Positions 1 to 7,845 of a stretch of 64,000 bases of DNA are shown piece by piece (position 1 is the stretch's first letter; each line of letters starts with the position of its first letter). The position numbers were made by a program, and so were the translations under genes. The notes under the pieces were generated by a model that was not told where the DNA came from, did not search any database, and was given only the letters and a program-made list of their open reading frames with translations. Source of the DNA: Desulfobacula sp. (GTDB taxonomy: Bacteria > Desulfobacterota > Desulfobacteria > Desulfobacterales > Desulfobacteraceae); contig NZ_JAQYWD010000017.1 in NCBI RefSeq assembly GCF_030145145.1, positions 1 to 64,000 of the forward strand, given 5' to 3'.

Positions 1-29
1 ATGTTACAGCAAAATTCAATATACACAAG

Positions 30-279
30 CCATAGCGTTTTTTTGCTTCAAACAGCCAATTTACCCAATTCTTTTTGTCTTTCCGGAATTTTAATAAAAA
101 TTCCCTTTTGTGGCATCGATGGGTAATATGCCAGATGCAATTTGGGATATAATGTCTATTAGCACGAGCCATTTTTCTTAAAGTGTTTTTTTTGGGGCTT
201 AAAACGTTAATCTAAGCTGATTTTAACGGCATTTTTTTTAAATTTGTTTTATATTCTCAATATATTAACTTGGTCCGAC
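30..279 (+). repeat. Dispersed repeat family 1, copy A
   Basis: About 250 bp that is closely similar to 1935-2156 and 4614-4864, running from AGCGTTTTTTTGCTTCAAAC to TTAACTTGGTCCGAC. It is AT-rich with no convincing reading frame. Directly after the end are two GTATACC units, as after copy B. No transposase is nearby and the ends do not form obvious long inverted repeats. Function unknown. Confidence 0.8.
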
Positions 280-639
280 CGTATACCAGTATACCAATGG
301 GCTGATTGCCTGGGACCGGTTAACGTGACAACCGGATATTTTGCTGCCATGTATAAAAGGTGTTTTTCCAGATCTCTTTTGATGTGTGACATGTTTGTTT
401 CCCATGTTTAAAAAGAATAATGATAAACATATATCATTATTGGACAAACTGAAACTTCAAAATTCAATTTGTCCGTTTTTTCAGGTTCCGGGGAAGGTCA
501 ATGCCGGCCACGGCAAGACCCTGTTTTTTTCGGCAGACCAGGAAGCTGGGATTGGATAATTCTTATTTGCCCCGTTTGACATTTGTCAAGTATTGGATTA
601 CAATCCAATAATAATAGATAATAATAGGATTACACTCAA
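280..639. other. Intergenic, no gene seen
   Basis: Between repeat copy A and the AAA ATPase gene. It begins with two GTATACC units. A 60-residue minus-strand frame here has no recognisable domain and no ribosome binding site. A run of TAATA-type sequence just before 640 may hold the promoter of the ATPase gene, but no clear -35/-10 pair stands out. Confidence 0.5.
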
Positions 640-1851
640 ATGATTGACAATTTTATAGCCACATACAAACGGCTGCTTGAAAATACCCGGTATAAAAATC
701 ATCGTTACATTTATAAACAATTTAACATGGTCAACCGCCTGACAGGATTAATCGGGCCAAGGGGAACAGGCAAGACAACTTTATTGCTGCAATTTATCAA
801 TGAAAAAATTGACAATAAAGATGACTGTATTTATGTCTCAATTGACAATCTATATTTTTCAAACCATTTATTAATCGATTTTGTTGCTGAACTATATGAT
901 GATTATGGTGTGCGCTATTATTTTTTTGATGAAATACATAAATATCCGAACTGGAATCAGGAATTAAAAAACATATATGATTCATACCCGGATATCAAAG
1001 TTGTATTTTCCGGCAGTTCAAGCATCAACCTGATAAAGGGGACATATGACCTGTCAAGAAGGGGAGTGCTTTACCGGATCTGTGGGATGTCATTCAGAGA
1101 ATATTTGTTGTTCAATGGCACCGCCGATGTTGAACCGGTTACCTTGAATGAAATCCTGAACAACAGGAGTGAAATAGAAAAAAAAACCACCGGCATAAAG
1201 AAAATAAAAGGGCATTTTAAGAAATACCTGGGTAAAGGGTTCTACCCATTTTATCTGGAAGATGAAACAACATATCACCAGAAAATTATCAGGATAATTC
1301 AAAAAACAATTTATGAAGATATCTCTGATTTTTACCGGTTAAAAACAGCAAATTTATCCAGTTTTAAAAGAATACTGTCATATCTGGCAACCATTCCACC
1401 TGGAGAATTGAATAAAAACAGCATTTCTAAAAATATCGGTTTGGATAATCGAACCATTCGAAACTATTTAAATATATTACAGGAAACAGGCCTGATAGAG
1501 CTCATAGGGAAAAATAAATCAGGGGCTAATATGTTAAGGTCGACAGAAAAAATATATTTAGATAATCCTGATCTCTATCAATCCATCAGTGAAGAAATTG
1601 GGCATGCATCAAAAATTGGAACGATTCGGGAGATATTTTTTATTAAAATGATTAAGAATGCCGGGTATAAGATTCATTATAGCAAAACAAGTGATTTTGA
1701 AGTCGATCAAACGATCTTTGAAGTTGGTGGGAAAAACAAAACAAAAAAGCAGATAAAACACAATCTGGACAATGCCTGGCTGGTCAAGGATGATATCCTT
1801 TATGGCAGTAAACATGAAATACCATTATACCTGTTCGGGTTTTTATATTGA
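640..1851 (+). CDS. AAA+ ATPase with DUF4143-type C-terminal region
   Basis: 403 residues. Walker A GPRGTGKTT is at about residues 39-47, Walker B YYFFDEIH ends in D97-E98, and VVFSGSSS follows at about 121-128, which is the usual sensor region of the AAA_14 family. The C-terminal part has a winged-helix stretch (about 240-285) and a DFEVD...FEVGGK segment near residues 345-365 that resembles the degenerate PD-(D/E)xK end of DUF4143 proteins. The family is widespread in anaerobes and archaea; its role is unsettled, with defence or selfish-element links often suggested. The gene stands alone, between two copies of repeat family 1. A weak AGGA lies about 10 nt before the ATG. Confidence 0.8.
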   Translation: MIDNFIATYKRLLENTRYKNHRYIYKQFNMVNRLTGLIGPRGTGKTTLLLQFINEKIDNKDDCIYVSIDNLYFSNHLLIDFVAELYDDYGVRYYFFDEIHKYPNWNQELKNIYDSYPDIKVVFSGSSSINLIKGTYDLSRRGVLYRICGMSFREYLLFNGTADVEPVTLNEILNNRSEIEKKTTGIKKIKGHFKKYLGKGFYPFYLEDETTYHQKIIRIIQKTIYEDISDFYRLKTANLSSFKRILSYLATIPPGELNKNSISKNIGLDNRTIRNYLNILQETGLIELIGKNKSGANMLRSTEKIYLDNPDLYQSISEEIGHASKIGTIREIFFIKMIKNAGYKIHYSKTSDFEVDQTIFEVGGKNKTKKQIKHNLDNAWLVKDDILYGSKHEIPLYLFGFLY

Positions 1852-1934
1852 TTCCAGGAGGCCCAGGGCCTAATGTTTGGTGGACTTCGATGGTTATGCC
1901 GATTAATTTACCGATTATTGGATTTTTTCTCATG

Positions 1935-2156
1935 ATGTTTATCCAATTCTTTTTGTTTATCCGGACTTTTAATAAAAATTCCCTTTTGTGGCACTGATGG
2001 GTAATGGGCCAGATGCAATTTGGGATATAAGTCTATTCGCACGGGGCATTTTTCTTAAAGTGGTGTTTTTGGGGCTGAAAACGTTAATCTAAGCCGATTT
2101 TAACGGCATGTTTTTAAAATTTGTTCTATATTTTTAATGTATTAACTTGGTCCGAC
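1935..2156 (+). repeat. Dispersed repeat family 1, copy B
   Basis: Matches copy A from TTATCCAATTCTTTTTG to CTTGGTCCGAC with scattered differences; its first 40 or so bases are missing compared with copies A and C. It directly follows the AAA ATPase gene (84 nt after its stop) and is itself followed by a stuttered GTATACC tract. Confidence 0.8.
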
Positions 2157-2232
2157 AAGTATACCCGAGTATACCCGACAAACAAGTATACCCGACAAGT
2201 ATACCTGAAGTATACCTTGCAAGTATACCTTA
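2157..2232. repeat. GTATACC stutter tract at repeat edge
   Basis: Six copies of GTATACC with variable 3-10 nt spacers, starting at the last base of repeat copy B and ending just before the stop of the minus-strand PIN gene. The core GTATAC is self-complementary. Copy A carries two of the same units. It could be an iteron or operator-like array, or a replication slippage scar made when the repeat arrived. Confidence 0.75.
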
Positions 2233-2251
2233 TGAGACCCCCCATTCGCCA

Positions 2252-2662
2252 TTATGAAAGAATCGTTTTAAATTTTTTCTTTCCTTTGATTCGATAGATT
2301 GTAAAATCTCTATCAATGGTGGCGATGGTATAGATGTCGAGTTTTTCTGCTATATACACAAGACAAGAATCAGCAAAATCCATTGGTAAATCACGATATT
2401 TTTCAGTTAACGATTTTAATCGTTTAAAATCGATATTTTGGATATTGTGTATTTCAACCGCACCTCTGCTTACCCACTCCAGAAAATCAATCTGAGCATT
2501 TCGATTAAAATCCAGCAAATGAAGCGTTTCTGTTATTGAAGCAAGGGTCGTAATTAAAGGATCTTTGTTGATTTTTATAAAATTAACAGATTCTTCATGA
2601 TACTTGTCTGATGCATCGAATAAAGCGATCAATGGTCCCGAATCAATTAAAATCTTTTTCAT
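2252..2662 (-). CDS. PIN-domain toxin (VapC-like)
   Basis: 136 residues with the PIN RNase layout: D7 in LIDSGPL, E45, D95/D98 in DFADS and D117/D119 in TIDRDF, the acidic residues that bind Mg2+ in this family. VapC toxins cut tRNA or rRNA and are held inactive by their antitoxin. The ATG overlaps the stop of the upstream RHH antitoxin gene by 4 nt, the usual translational coupling of a vapBC operon. The 3' end lies close to the GTATACC tract after repeat copy B. Confidence 0.88.
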   Translation of the reverse strand: MKKILIDSGPLIALFDASDKYHEESVNFIKINKDPLITTLASITETLHLLDFNRNAQIDFLEWVSRGAVEIHNIQNIDFKRLKSLTEKYRDLPMDFADSCLVYIAEKLDIYTIATIDRDFTIYRIKGKKKFKTILS

Positions 2663-2901
2663 CCCCTTTTGGCCTTTATTTTATCCTTAACGATTTCTTT
2701 TCGATCAGAAGACAAATTGTGATAACCTGATGAATACTTTCCAAAAAGGTCCTGTCCTGCCTCCCATGCATTTTGTTTCCCAAGTTTTCTTAGATATTCA
2801 AGGATACTTTTTCGGATTAAATCAGATTTTGTAAGGCCAAGATTCTTTGCTGTATTGGTTATCGTTTGCTCTAAATCTGGATCGAGTCTTAATGTAATCA
2901 T
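2659..2901 (-). CDS. Ribbon-helix-helix antitoxin (VapB-like)
   Basis: 80 residues starting MITLRLDPDLEQ, a ribbon-helix-helix DNA-binding fold, with a C-terminal tail (about 45-80) expected to wrap the PIN toxin. The start at 2901 is chosen because GGAGGTGA sits 6-7 nt upstream; a longer frame to 3027 lacks such a site. Partner of the PIN toxin immediately downstream; such antitoxins normally repress their own operon. Confidence 0.88.
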   Translation of the reverse strand: MITLRLDPDLEQTITNTAKNLGLTKSDLIRKSILEYLRKLGKQNAWEAGQDLFGKYSSGYHNLSSDRKEIVKDKIKAKRG

Positions 2902-3142
2902 TTTTGTCACCTCCGTAATACGAATTGTAATACGTTGATATTGTGATGTCAAATGGTTGATTAAAATAATCGCGGTGCTTACCGGCAACCTGTTTACTGT
3001 CCAAAGGTTCAAGGCCGCCATGCTCACGGAAAATTTGTTTTGATCGATTTCTCATAAGTGTTTTCCGGACATCTTGTCATCCTTTGTTGATATGTGGATT
3101 CTGTCCCCGGGTTTCAGGGAAAAATGGTCTTGTAGTGACGGA

Positions 3143-3445
3143 TTAGCGGGGTGTTTTATAAAGATCATCGTGGTCAAGAATACGTAATAGTTTAAGTTTG
3201 GACGACCAATCAGGAGAGCCGGTTGTCAGGAAAGCCTCCGGCTCAAATGAAACTCTACACCTTTTGTCCACACGGGCAGACCATGCAGTCGGATCATTCA
3301 TAATGCGCTCAATTCTCAAGCCGGGATGACGGGGATTCTCTTCTAAGAAATTTATGGTTTTCGCAATTTTTTTTAATAATGATTTTTGATGTCTAAATTT
3401 TTCCAAATCAGAAATAAATTTTTTATTTGGAATCAATTTCGGCAT
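3143..3445 (-). CDS. RelE/ParE-family toxin
   Basis: 100 residues from the ATG at 3445 (AAAGGAAC upstream); an in-frame ATG at 3463 is possible. The pattern of an N-terminal helix pair (KKFISDLEKFRHQKSLLKK) followed by strands with RCRVSFEPEAF and LLRILDHDDLY is that of RelE-like mRNA interferases or ParE. It overlaps the end of the AbrB-type antitoxin gene by 23 nt, so the two form one operon. An AbrB antitoxin with a RelE-fold toxin recalls PrlF/YhaV. Confidence 0.78.
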   Translation of the reverse strand: MPKLIPNKKFISDLEKFRHQKSLLKKIAKTINFLEENPRHPGLRIERIMNDPTAWSARVDKRCRVSFEPEAFLTTGSPDWSSKLKLLRILDHDDLYKTPR

Positions 3446-3686
3446 TGTTGCGTTCCTTTTCAAACCAATCCGGGAGTTTGTCTGTTTCCGAGTCCCTGGC
3501 TTCCTTTAATTTTAATAGACCGGAATCATTTAGTCTTATTGTTCGATAAAATTCAACAGGGTAAAGATAAATTGCGCCATCAGCGTCCACTGAAAGTTCA
3601 AGATGGCTGCCGGGTTTAATCCCAAGATCTTTTCTTATTGAAACAGGCAAACTGATGCTTCCTCTTTTATCCATCGTTACAATCAT
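3423..3686 (-). CDS. AbrB/MazE-type antitoxin
   Basis: 87 residues. The N-terminus MDKRGSISLPVSIRKDLGIK is a swapped-hairpin AbrB/SpoVT DNA-binding domain; the acidic C-terminus (DSETDKLPDWFEKE) probably contacts the toxin. Start at 3686 is preferred to 3731 because AAAGGAAA lies just upstream. First gene of the operon with the RelE-like toxin. The DNA upstream (3687-3770) is AT-rich and likely holds the autoregulated promoter. Confidence 0.82.
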   Translation of the reverse strand: MIVTMDKRGSISLPVSIRKDLGIKPGSHLELSVDADGAIYLYPVEFYRTIRLNDSGLLKLKEARDSETDKLPDWFEKERNNAEIDSK

Positions 3687-3745
3687 AATTATTTCCTTTC
3701 TATTGATAGATTGTATTTGGACCATAGACATGAAAACAATATAAT

Positions 3746-4122
3746 CTCATTATGACGTTTTGTCAATATGTCAATTTATGATGATGTTTTCAAGAGGCAC
3801 TCATGGCCCATGATATCGGTCCTGGTCTATAGCGCTCACAAAAATTGAGACACCTCTGCTCACTTAAATTCAGACACCACGATGCCTTAACTTCAAAAGT
3901 ACAGACACCATTTCATAAAAGGAATTCGGTAAAATAAATGGCGTGGTAAGGGCTAAAAAAAGGCCCTGTATCCCTGAAAATTTTTTCATTCGTTTCAGCG
4001 TTTTTTTGCTTCAAACAGCCAATTTCCCCAATTCTTAAAGGACACAAAATTCGTTTCCAAAAAATTGACATTAAAACGTCATGACGTTATACTGCTAAAA
4101 TAAAAAATTTAGAGGTGAAATT
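3746..4122. other. Intergenic stretch with a fragment of repeat family 1
   Basis: Bases 3994-4039 match the first 45 nt of repeat copies A and C, with the rest missing. Upstream of it, at 3850-3935, the word CAGACACC/GAGACACC recurs three times with different spacing, which looks like the end of a decayed insertion element, but no transposase frame is left. The last 60 nt carry the promoter region and GAGGTGA ribosome binding site of the next antitoxin gene. Confidence 0.55.
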
Positions 4123-4356
4123 ATGGCACCATTATCAAAACGTTCAACCATCTATTTAGATCCAGTCCTTCATCAGGCATTACGACTAAAATCTCTTGAA
4201 ACATCGCGCTCTATGTCAGAGATAATCAATGAAGCACTGAGAGAAGCTCTTGCTGAGGATGCTGAAGACCTTTCTGCCTTTGATGAAAGAGCTGATGAGT
4301 CCTTGATCAGCTACGAGCAAATGGTTAAGAGGCTTAAAAAAGATGGCCGCATATAA
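4123..4356 (+). CDS. Ribbon-helix-helix antitoxin
   Basis: 77 residues: KRSTIYLDPVLHQALRLKS is a typical RHH/CopG strand-helix start, followed by SRSMSEIINEALREAL. The acidic C-terminal half probably neutralises the RelE-like toxin, whose ATG lies 14 nt before this gene's stop. Ribosome binding site GAGGTGA is 5 nt before the ATG. Autoregulation is expected for the family. Confidence 0.87.
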   Translation: MAPLSKRSTIYLDPVLHQALRLKSLETSRSMSEIINEALREALAEDAEDLSAFDERADESLISYEQMVKRLKKDGRI

Positions 4357-4600
4357 AATTTTTTTCAAATCTTCGGTTTGGAAAGATTTTAAATCAATAC
4401 CGGATAAGGATTTAACAAAAATTCTTACCTGTATCGAATCTCTCGGTAATAACCCACGTCAATCCGGGTGTAAAAAACTAAGCGGCCAGGAAAAATATCG
4501 TTTGAGATATGGCAGATATCGCATTGTCTACTCCATACAAGATGACCAGCTTTCCATTTGGATTGTCAAAGTTGGGCATCGTAAAAATATATATAGCTGA
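4343..4600 (+). CDS. RelE-family mRNA interferase toxin
   Basis: 85 residues, close to the standard RelE length. Contains KKLSGQEKYRLRYGRYRIVYSI-type core (residues about 46-66) and the C-terminal VKVGHRKNIY motif common to RelE/ParE toxins with conserved Arg and His. RelE toxins cut mRNA in the ribosomal A site. Translationally coupled to the RHH antitoxin gene by a 14-nt overlap. Repeat copy C starts 13 nt after the stop codon. Confidence 0.88.
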   Translation: MAAYKIFFKSSVWKDFKSIPDKDLTKILTCIESLGNNPRQSGCKKLSGQEKYRLRYGRYRIVYSIQDDQLSIWIVKVGHRKNIYS

Positions 4601-4613
4601 AGCGAATGGCAGC

Positions 4614-4864
4614 CATGGCGTTTTTTTTGCCTCAAACAGCCAGTTTCCCCAATTCTTTTTGTTTTTCCGGAATTTTAATAAACATTCCCTTTTGTGGCAC
4701 CGATGGGTAATGTGCCAGATGCAATTTGGGATATATTATCTATTAGCACGGGCCATTTTTCTTAAAGTGGTGTTTTTGGGGCTAAAAACGTTAATCTAAG
4801 CCGATTTTAACGGCGTTTTTTTGTAAATTTGTTATATATTTTCAATAGATTAACTTGGTCCGAC
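4614..4864 (+). repeat. Dispersed repeat family 1, copy C
   Basis: The most complete copy, from CATGGCGTTTTTTTTGCCTC to CTTGGTCCGAC. It sits between the RelE toxin stop and a decapitated antitoxin frame, and seems to have replaced the start of that gene. Confidence 0.8.
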
Positions 4865-4906
4865 AGGGATACATTCAGGGATACATTCCTACAGGGATAC
4901 ATTCCT
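4865..4906. repeat. GGGATACATTC stutter tract at repeat edge
   Basis: Three copies of AGGGATACATTC directly after the end of repeat copy C. It occupies the same place as the GTATACC tracts after copies A and B but has a different unit, so the unit probably comes from the local target sequence. Confidence 0.75.
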
Positions 4907-5065
4907 GAAAAATTCAGGCAAAGAACCGGGGATACTGTAAAGGTTATTATTTTAAGTGAGCAAAAAGCCAGGCAAACGGATATTATTGATGAGTTGTTGT
5001 TAACTCCTGTTAAATCAAAACAGTTTTCGCCTCTGTTGAGAGAAGAAATCTATGAGCGCTTTTAA
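4907..5065 (+). pseudogene. Decapitated antitoxin gene
   Basis: An open frame that enters from the repeat and ends with VKVIILSEQKARQTDIIDELLLTP and LREEIYERF. This looks like the C-terminal toxin-binding half of a small antitoxin, overlapping the ATG of the PIN remnant that follows, as in an intact vapBC pair. The DNA-binding N-terminus is missing, and the repeat plus stutter tract stand in its place. No credible start or ribosome binding site remains. Confidence 0.5.
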
Positions 5066-5240
5066 AATAGACCTGGAAGCGACATATTTCATCGATACAA
5101 ATATTTGGCTTTATGCATTTATACAAGGTCGCTTTAGATTGCGATGCAAATTATTTGATATCTGAAGATATGCAGAATGGCTTTCTTCTTGAAGACCGAC
5201 TGAAGATAGTAAACCCATTTACATCAATTAGGCCCAGGGT
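5052..5240 (+). pseudogene. PIN-domain toxin remnant with internal deletion
   Basis: The ATG at 5052 gives a normal PIN N-terminus (FIDTNIWLYAFIQG). After about 27 codons the sequence jumps and shifts frame into what is the C-terminal end of the same family (LDCDANYLISEDM...KIVNPF). Roughly 80-90 residues including the central acidic residues are gone, so the toxin cannot be active. It follows the decapitated antitoxin, and the pair is a dead vapBC operon. Confidence 0.68.
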
Positions 5241-5534
5241 TTGAAAAAGTGGTGTTTAGTGAGAGTGGAGCCGCTGTTCACTCGATCAAAAATATCGAGT
5301 TTTGCGCGACCAGGTGCTTTCTCGTCTATAAAATAAAGGATTAAATTTGTCCGCCTGATCTCTTTGAAAATCAGGATCAAGAATATATAGTTCTTCATCA
5401 ATCTCCTCAATTACCTGACGGATGGTGAGTTAACTGGTGCGAATGAGAATGTCATCCAACGGATAATCGGCTAAGTCCAGCTCTTGTGCGTCTATTTCAA
5501 CATCTTCCGGTTCTTTAACGGTTTCCTTCTGCAT
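5238..5534 (-). pseudogene. DUF262 protein relic
   Basis: Reading from the ATG at 5534: an acidic leader, a stop codon (after ILIRTS), then TIRQVIEEIDEELYILDPDF, a short LILYF-DEK segment and LDIFDRVNSGSTLTKH. These match, in order, the DUF262 start (TIRQL..-..L.PDFQR), the middle and the conserved R-NSGGT-L segment, but the intervening residues, including the DGQQR motif, are deleted. DUF262 is found in GmrSD-type restriction enzymes and other nucleases. It is a multiply deleted relic. Confidence 0.6.
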
Positions 5535-5989
5535 GGTGCGTCCTTTTAACTTTTAGGTCTTACTTTTTCTAACATTTTGTCCAAAAAATGTCACCATTCT
5601 TAATTGCAGGCGAACATCCATTAACAGGTATCATGTTTTTACGACAGATAAATCACATCATGGGTGCTGACATCCTTGATCGAGGCGTTGAAATCCGTTA
5701 GACTTTACCAAACCTTGTGGAATTTTAAAATAGAGAACCCGGCGTTGTGAAGGGAAAGGGGGTCAGGCTTTTGTTATTGCAGGCTGAATCTTTTATCAGG
5801 CCCCATGCTTTTGATCACAGCCTGAAAAGTTAGGGGAACAGCAGTCGGTAAAAGCGTCAATAACGCAAGCCTGACCCCCATGAAATCGTGACTTTCATCG
5901 GATTAACTTGACAAAAACCATCCGCCTATCCTATAAATTACTTATTTGCTGGCACAAACACAATTTGCTGTCATAAAGGAAACAGATTC
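5535..5989. other. Intergenic with one palindromic repeat
   Basis: Contains the inverted repeat at 5758-5879 (listed separately). The rest shows no coding signal. The last 50 nt lead into the LamG pilin gene; AAAGGAAA before its ATG is a ribosome binding site. Confidence 0.5.
5758..5879. repeat. Palindromic repeat family 3 (inner type), copy 1
   Basis: GGGGGTCAGGCTTTTGTTATT at one end and AATAACGCAAGCCTGACCCCC at the other pair as an interrupted hairpin. The interior (about 80 nt) is longer than in other copies. Related copies occur at 37872, 41836, 42709, 42922, 47009, 52227, 53969 and 62802. Confidence 0.85.
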
Positions 5990-7456
5990 ATGAAATTTCA
6001 TCATATCCCTGCCAATCAGAAAGGGTTTTCGCTGATCACCATTGTCCTCCTTTTCACGATACTGGGAGTCATGACCGCCGGGGGGGTCATGTTGAGCCTT
6101 AAACTCCAGACGGCAGCAAAGAACAACAAAACTGTCGACAAGATGACCATCATTCGTGATGCCCTGCAACAATATTACAGGGGGCATCAAGAAGACTTCC
6201 CCACCATCCTAACGACCCACTTGCTCCCTTCCGACCCGAATAACCGAATCCCAGTGGATGCCCTCAAACTGGAACAACACTTCCGGTACGATGCCTGGGG
6301 ACAATTTTTTCATTACGATCCCGGTGTTGTCACAGATATCACCGATGTCCGTGTTAATGACAACGGTAATAACAAATATGTAGGAGCTGTAATCATCAGC
6401 TCGGGGTCTGACCAGATCCGCCAGTCGGTGAATATTCCTCCCTATTCAACCCAGGGAGATGATATCCTTGTTCCGGTAAATTTAAGGGAACTAGGCATTG
6501 AAATAAGTCTCACGGAAATGCGGGTTCTCCAGAAAAAACTCAGGGCACTCGCTTTGAGGTGTATCAGCCCGTCACCACCCATCACAGATGTTATCACAGA
6601 TATTGTCATTCCGTTTGCACTGGGTGATGAGTTCATACAGGATGCCTGGCTTCAGCAGTATATCATCAGCGACTCAGAAATACGGTCATCCGGGCCAGAC
6701 GGACCATACGGGGACCCTTCTAACTCCGATGATCTTGTCCTGTCCAGCCTGACGGTCACCTGCCCCGGCGGCCTGCCCCAGACCTCTTCCATCATAGTAA
6801 ACGGCCGATTCAACGAGGTGAATCAGAATTCGCCGCAGCCGGATATGGGCAGTTATATCGTAAACGGACAGATTGTTGGCGGCGCTAACCGGTCGGCAGT
6901 GGATAAACCGCCTGGGGGGGGTACTTACTCCTTGATATTAGATGGTTCTAACAATTATGTCAGACTTAACAGCCTTCCTATTCTCGACCCTGGGACAGGT
7001 GGTTATGCTATCAGCATCTGGATAAATGTTGACGTAGCTTCCAACGGAATAAGGCCGATTTATGGAACCAGGTCATCCGATTCAACCACAATAGAATTTT
7101 TTGTAGATGGCGACCCTGCTCTTGGCAAAGTTCTTGTTTTCAGAGTAGAGGATCCTTCTGGAAATTATGTTGAGGCCAGAAGCAATGCCACTTTATCCAC
7201 TGGATCTTGGCACCATGTTGTTGCAGTGTGGGAGAGTTCATCCCAGGTTATTAAACTTTATCATCAGGGCGCCCCGTATCCAGCAACCCTGATGCCAGGT
7301 TCACCAGGTCCAGTCGGTAACCTTGAAAGCGATGAACACTATTGGATCGGACGGGACGGCTCAGGCAATAATTTCTTCGGTTTGATCGATGAAATCTTAA
7401 TCTACAACGTGGCCATCTCCGACGCGGACGTTGCAGCAATCTTTGCCACCTACTGA
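5990..7456 (+). CDS. Prepilin-like protein with C-terminal LamG domain
   Basis: 488 residues. Residues 1-11 form a short basic leader ending in KG, then FSLITIVLLFTILGVMTAGG, a type IV pilin-like hydrophobic helix. The position normally held by Glu5 is Thr, which in known pilins harms assembly. The middle is T2SS-pseudopilin-like (FRYDAWGQFFHYDPG). From about 310 to the end is a LamG/concanavalin-like fold (YSLILDGSNNYVRL, ISIWINVD, GSWHHVVAVW, GLIDEILIYN), usually a glycan or matrix binder. Inferred: a surface adhesin handled by prepilin peptidase. AAAGGAAAC precedes the ATG. The next gene downstream encodes a related pilin. Confidence 0.82.
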   Translation: MKFHHIPANQKGFSLITIVLLFTILGVMTAGGVMLSLKLQTAAKNNKTVDKMTIIRDALQQYYRGHQEDFPTILTTHLLPSDPNNRIPVDALKLEQHFRYDAWGQFFHYDPGVVTDITDVRVNDNGNNKYVGAVIISSGSDQIRQSVNIPPYSTQGDDILVPVNLRELGIEISLTEMRVLQKKLRALALRCISPSPPITDVITDIVIPFALGDEFIQDAWLQQYIISDSEIRSSGPDGPYGDPSNSDDLVLSSLTVTCPGGLPQTSSIIVNGRFNEVNQNSPQPDMGSYIVNGQIVGGANRSAVDKPPGGGTYSLILDGSNNYVRLNSLPILDPGTGGYAISIWINVDVASNGIRPIYGTRSSDSTTIEFFVDGDPALGKVLVFRVEDPSGNYVEARSNATLSTGSWHHVVAVWESSSQVIKLYHQGAPYPATLMPGSPGPVGNLESDEHYWIGRDGSGNNFFGLIDEILIYNVAISDADVAAIFATY

Positions 7457-7845
7457 TATATGCGGGCAATATCGACTTTAGATTCTACACTGTAAACTAA
7501 AACAGAAATCAAGATGAATATTTTTAAGGAGCAATCGAGAAAGTTGAGAATTATCAGAATGCGACATAATAATCATCTGGCTGGGATAACCAACCAGGAA
7601 GCCCTGAGTCAAATGGCCCCAGGGGTGGCATTCATCTTGACTTTTTACAGGGGGGTTGCTAACTTAACCCCTATGAATAATAGGAATAACTCCCATGCCT
7701 TTGCGGGCACAATAAATATTAGTAAAGTTATGAGTTGTGAGTTATGAGTATTGGGAGGAGCTAAATTGACATTTTTTTCTCACTACTCAAAACTCATATC
7801 GCACGACTCATATATAAACCCATGGATCAAAACGGAGACACGCAA
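7457..7845. other. Intergenic between two pilin-like genes
   Basis: A 77-codon plus frame from 7514 has no family resemblance. At 7725-7815 the words TATGAGTTGTGAGTTATGAG and ACTCAAAACTCATATCGCAC form an imperfect hairpin around a short T-rich loop; it lies 30 nt before the next gene and might be a terminator or attenuator. GGAG at 7834-7837 is the ribosome binding site of the next gene. Confidence 0.4.

Noticed and set aside
2157-2232. CRISPR array
   Set aside because: Units are 7 nt with 3-10 nt spacers; no 20-40 nt direct repeats and no cas genes anywhere in the window.
7514-7747. 77-residue plus-strand frame
   Set aside because: No family resemblance, no ribosome binding site, and low-complexity repeats at its end.
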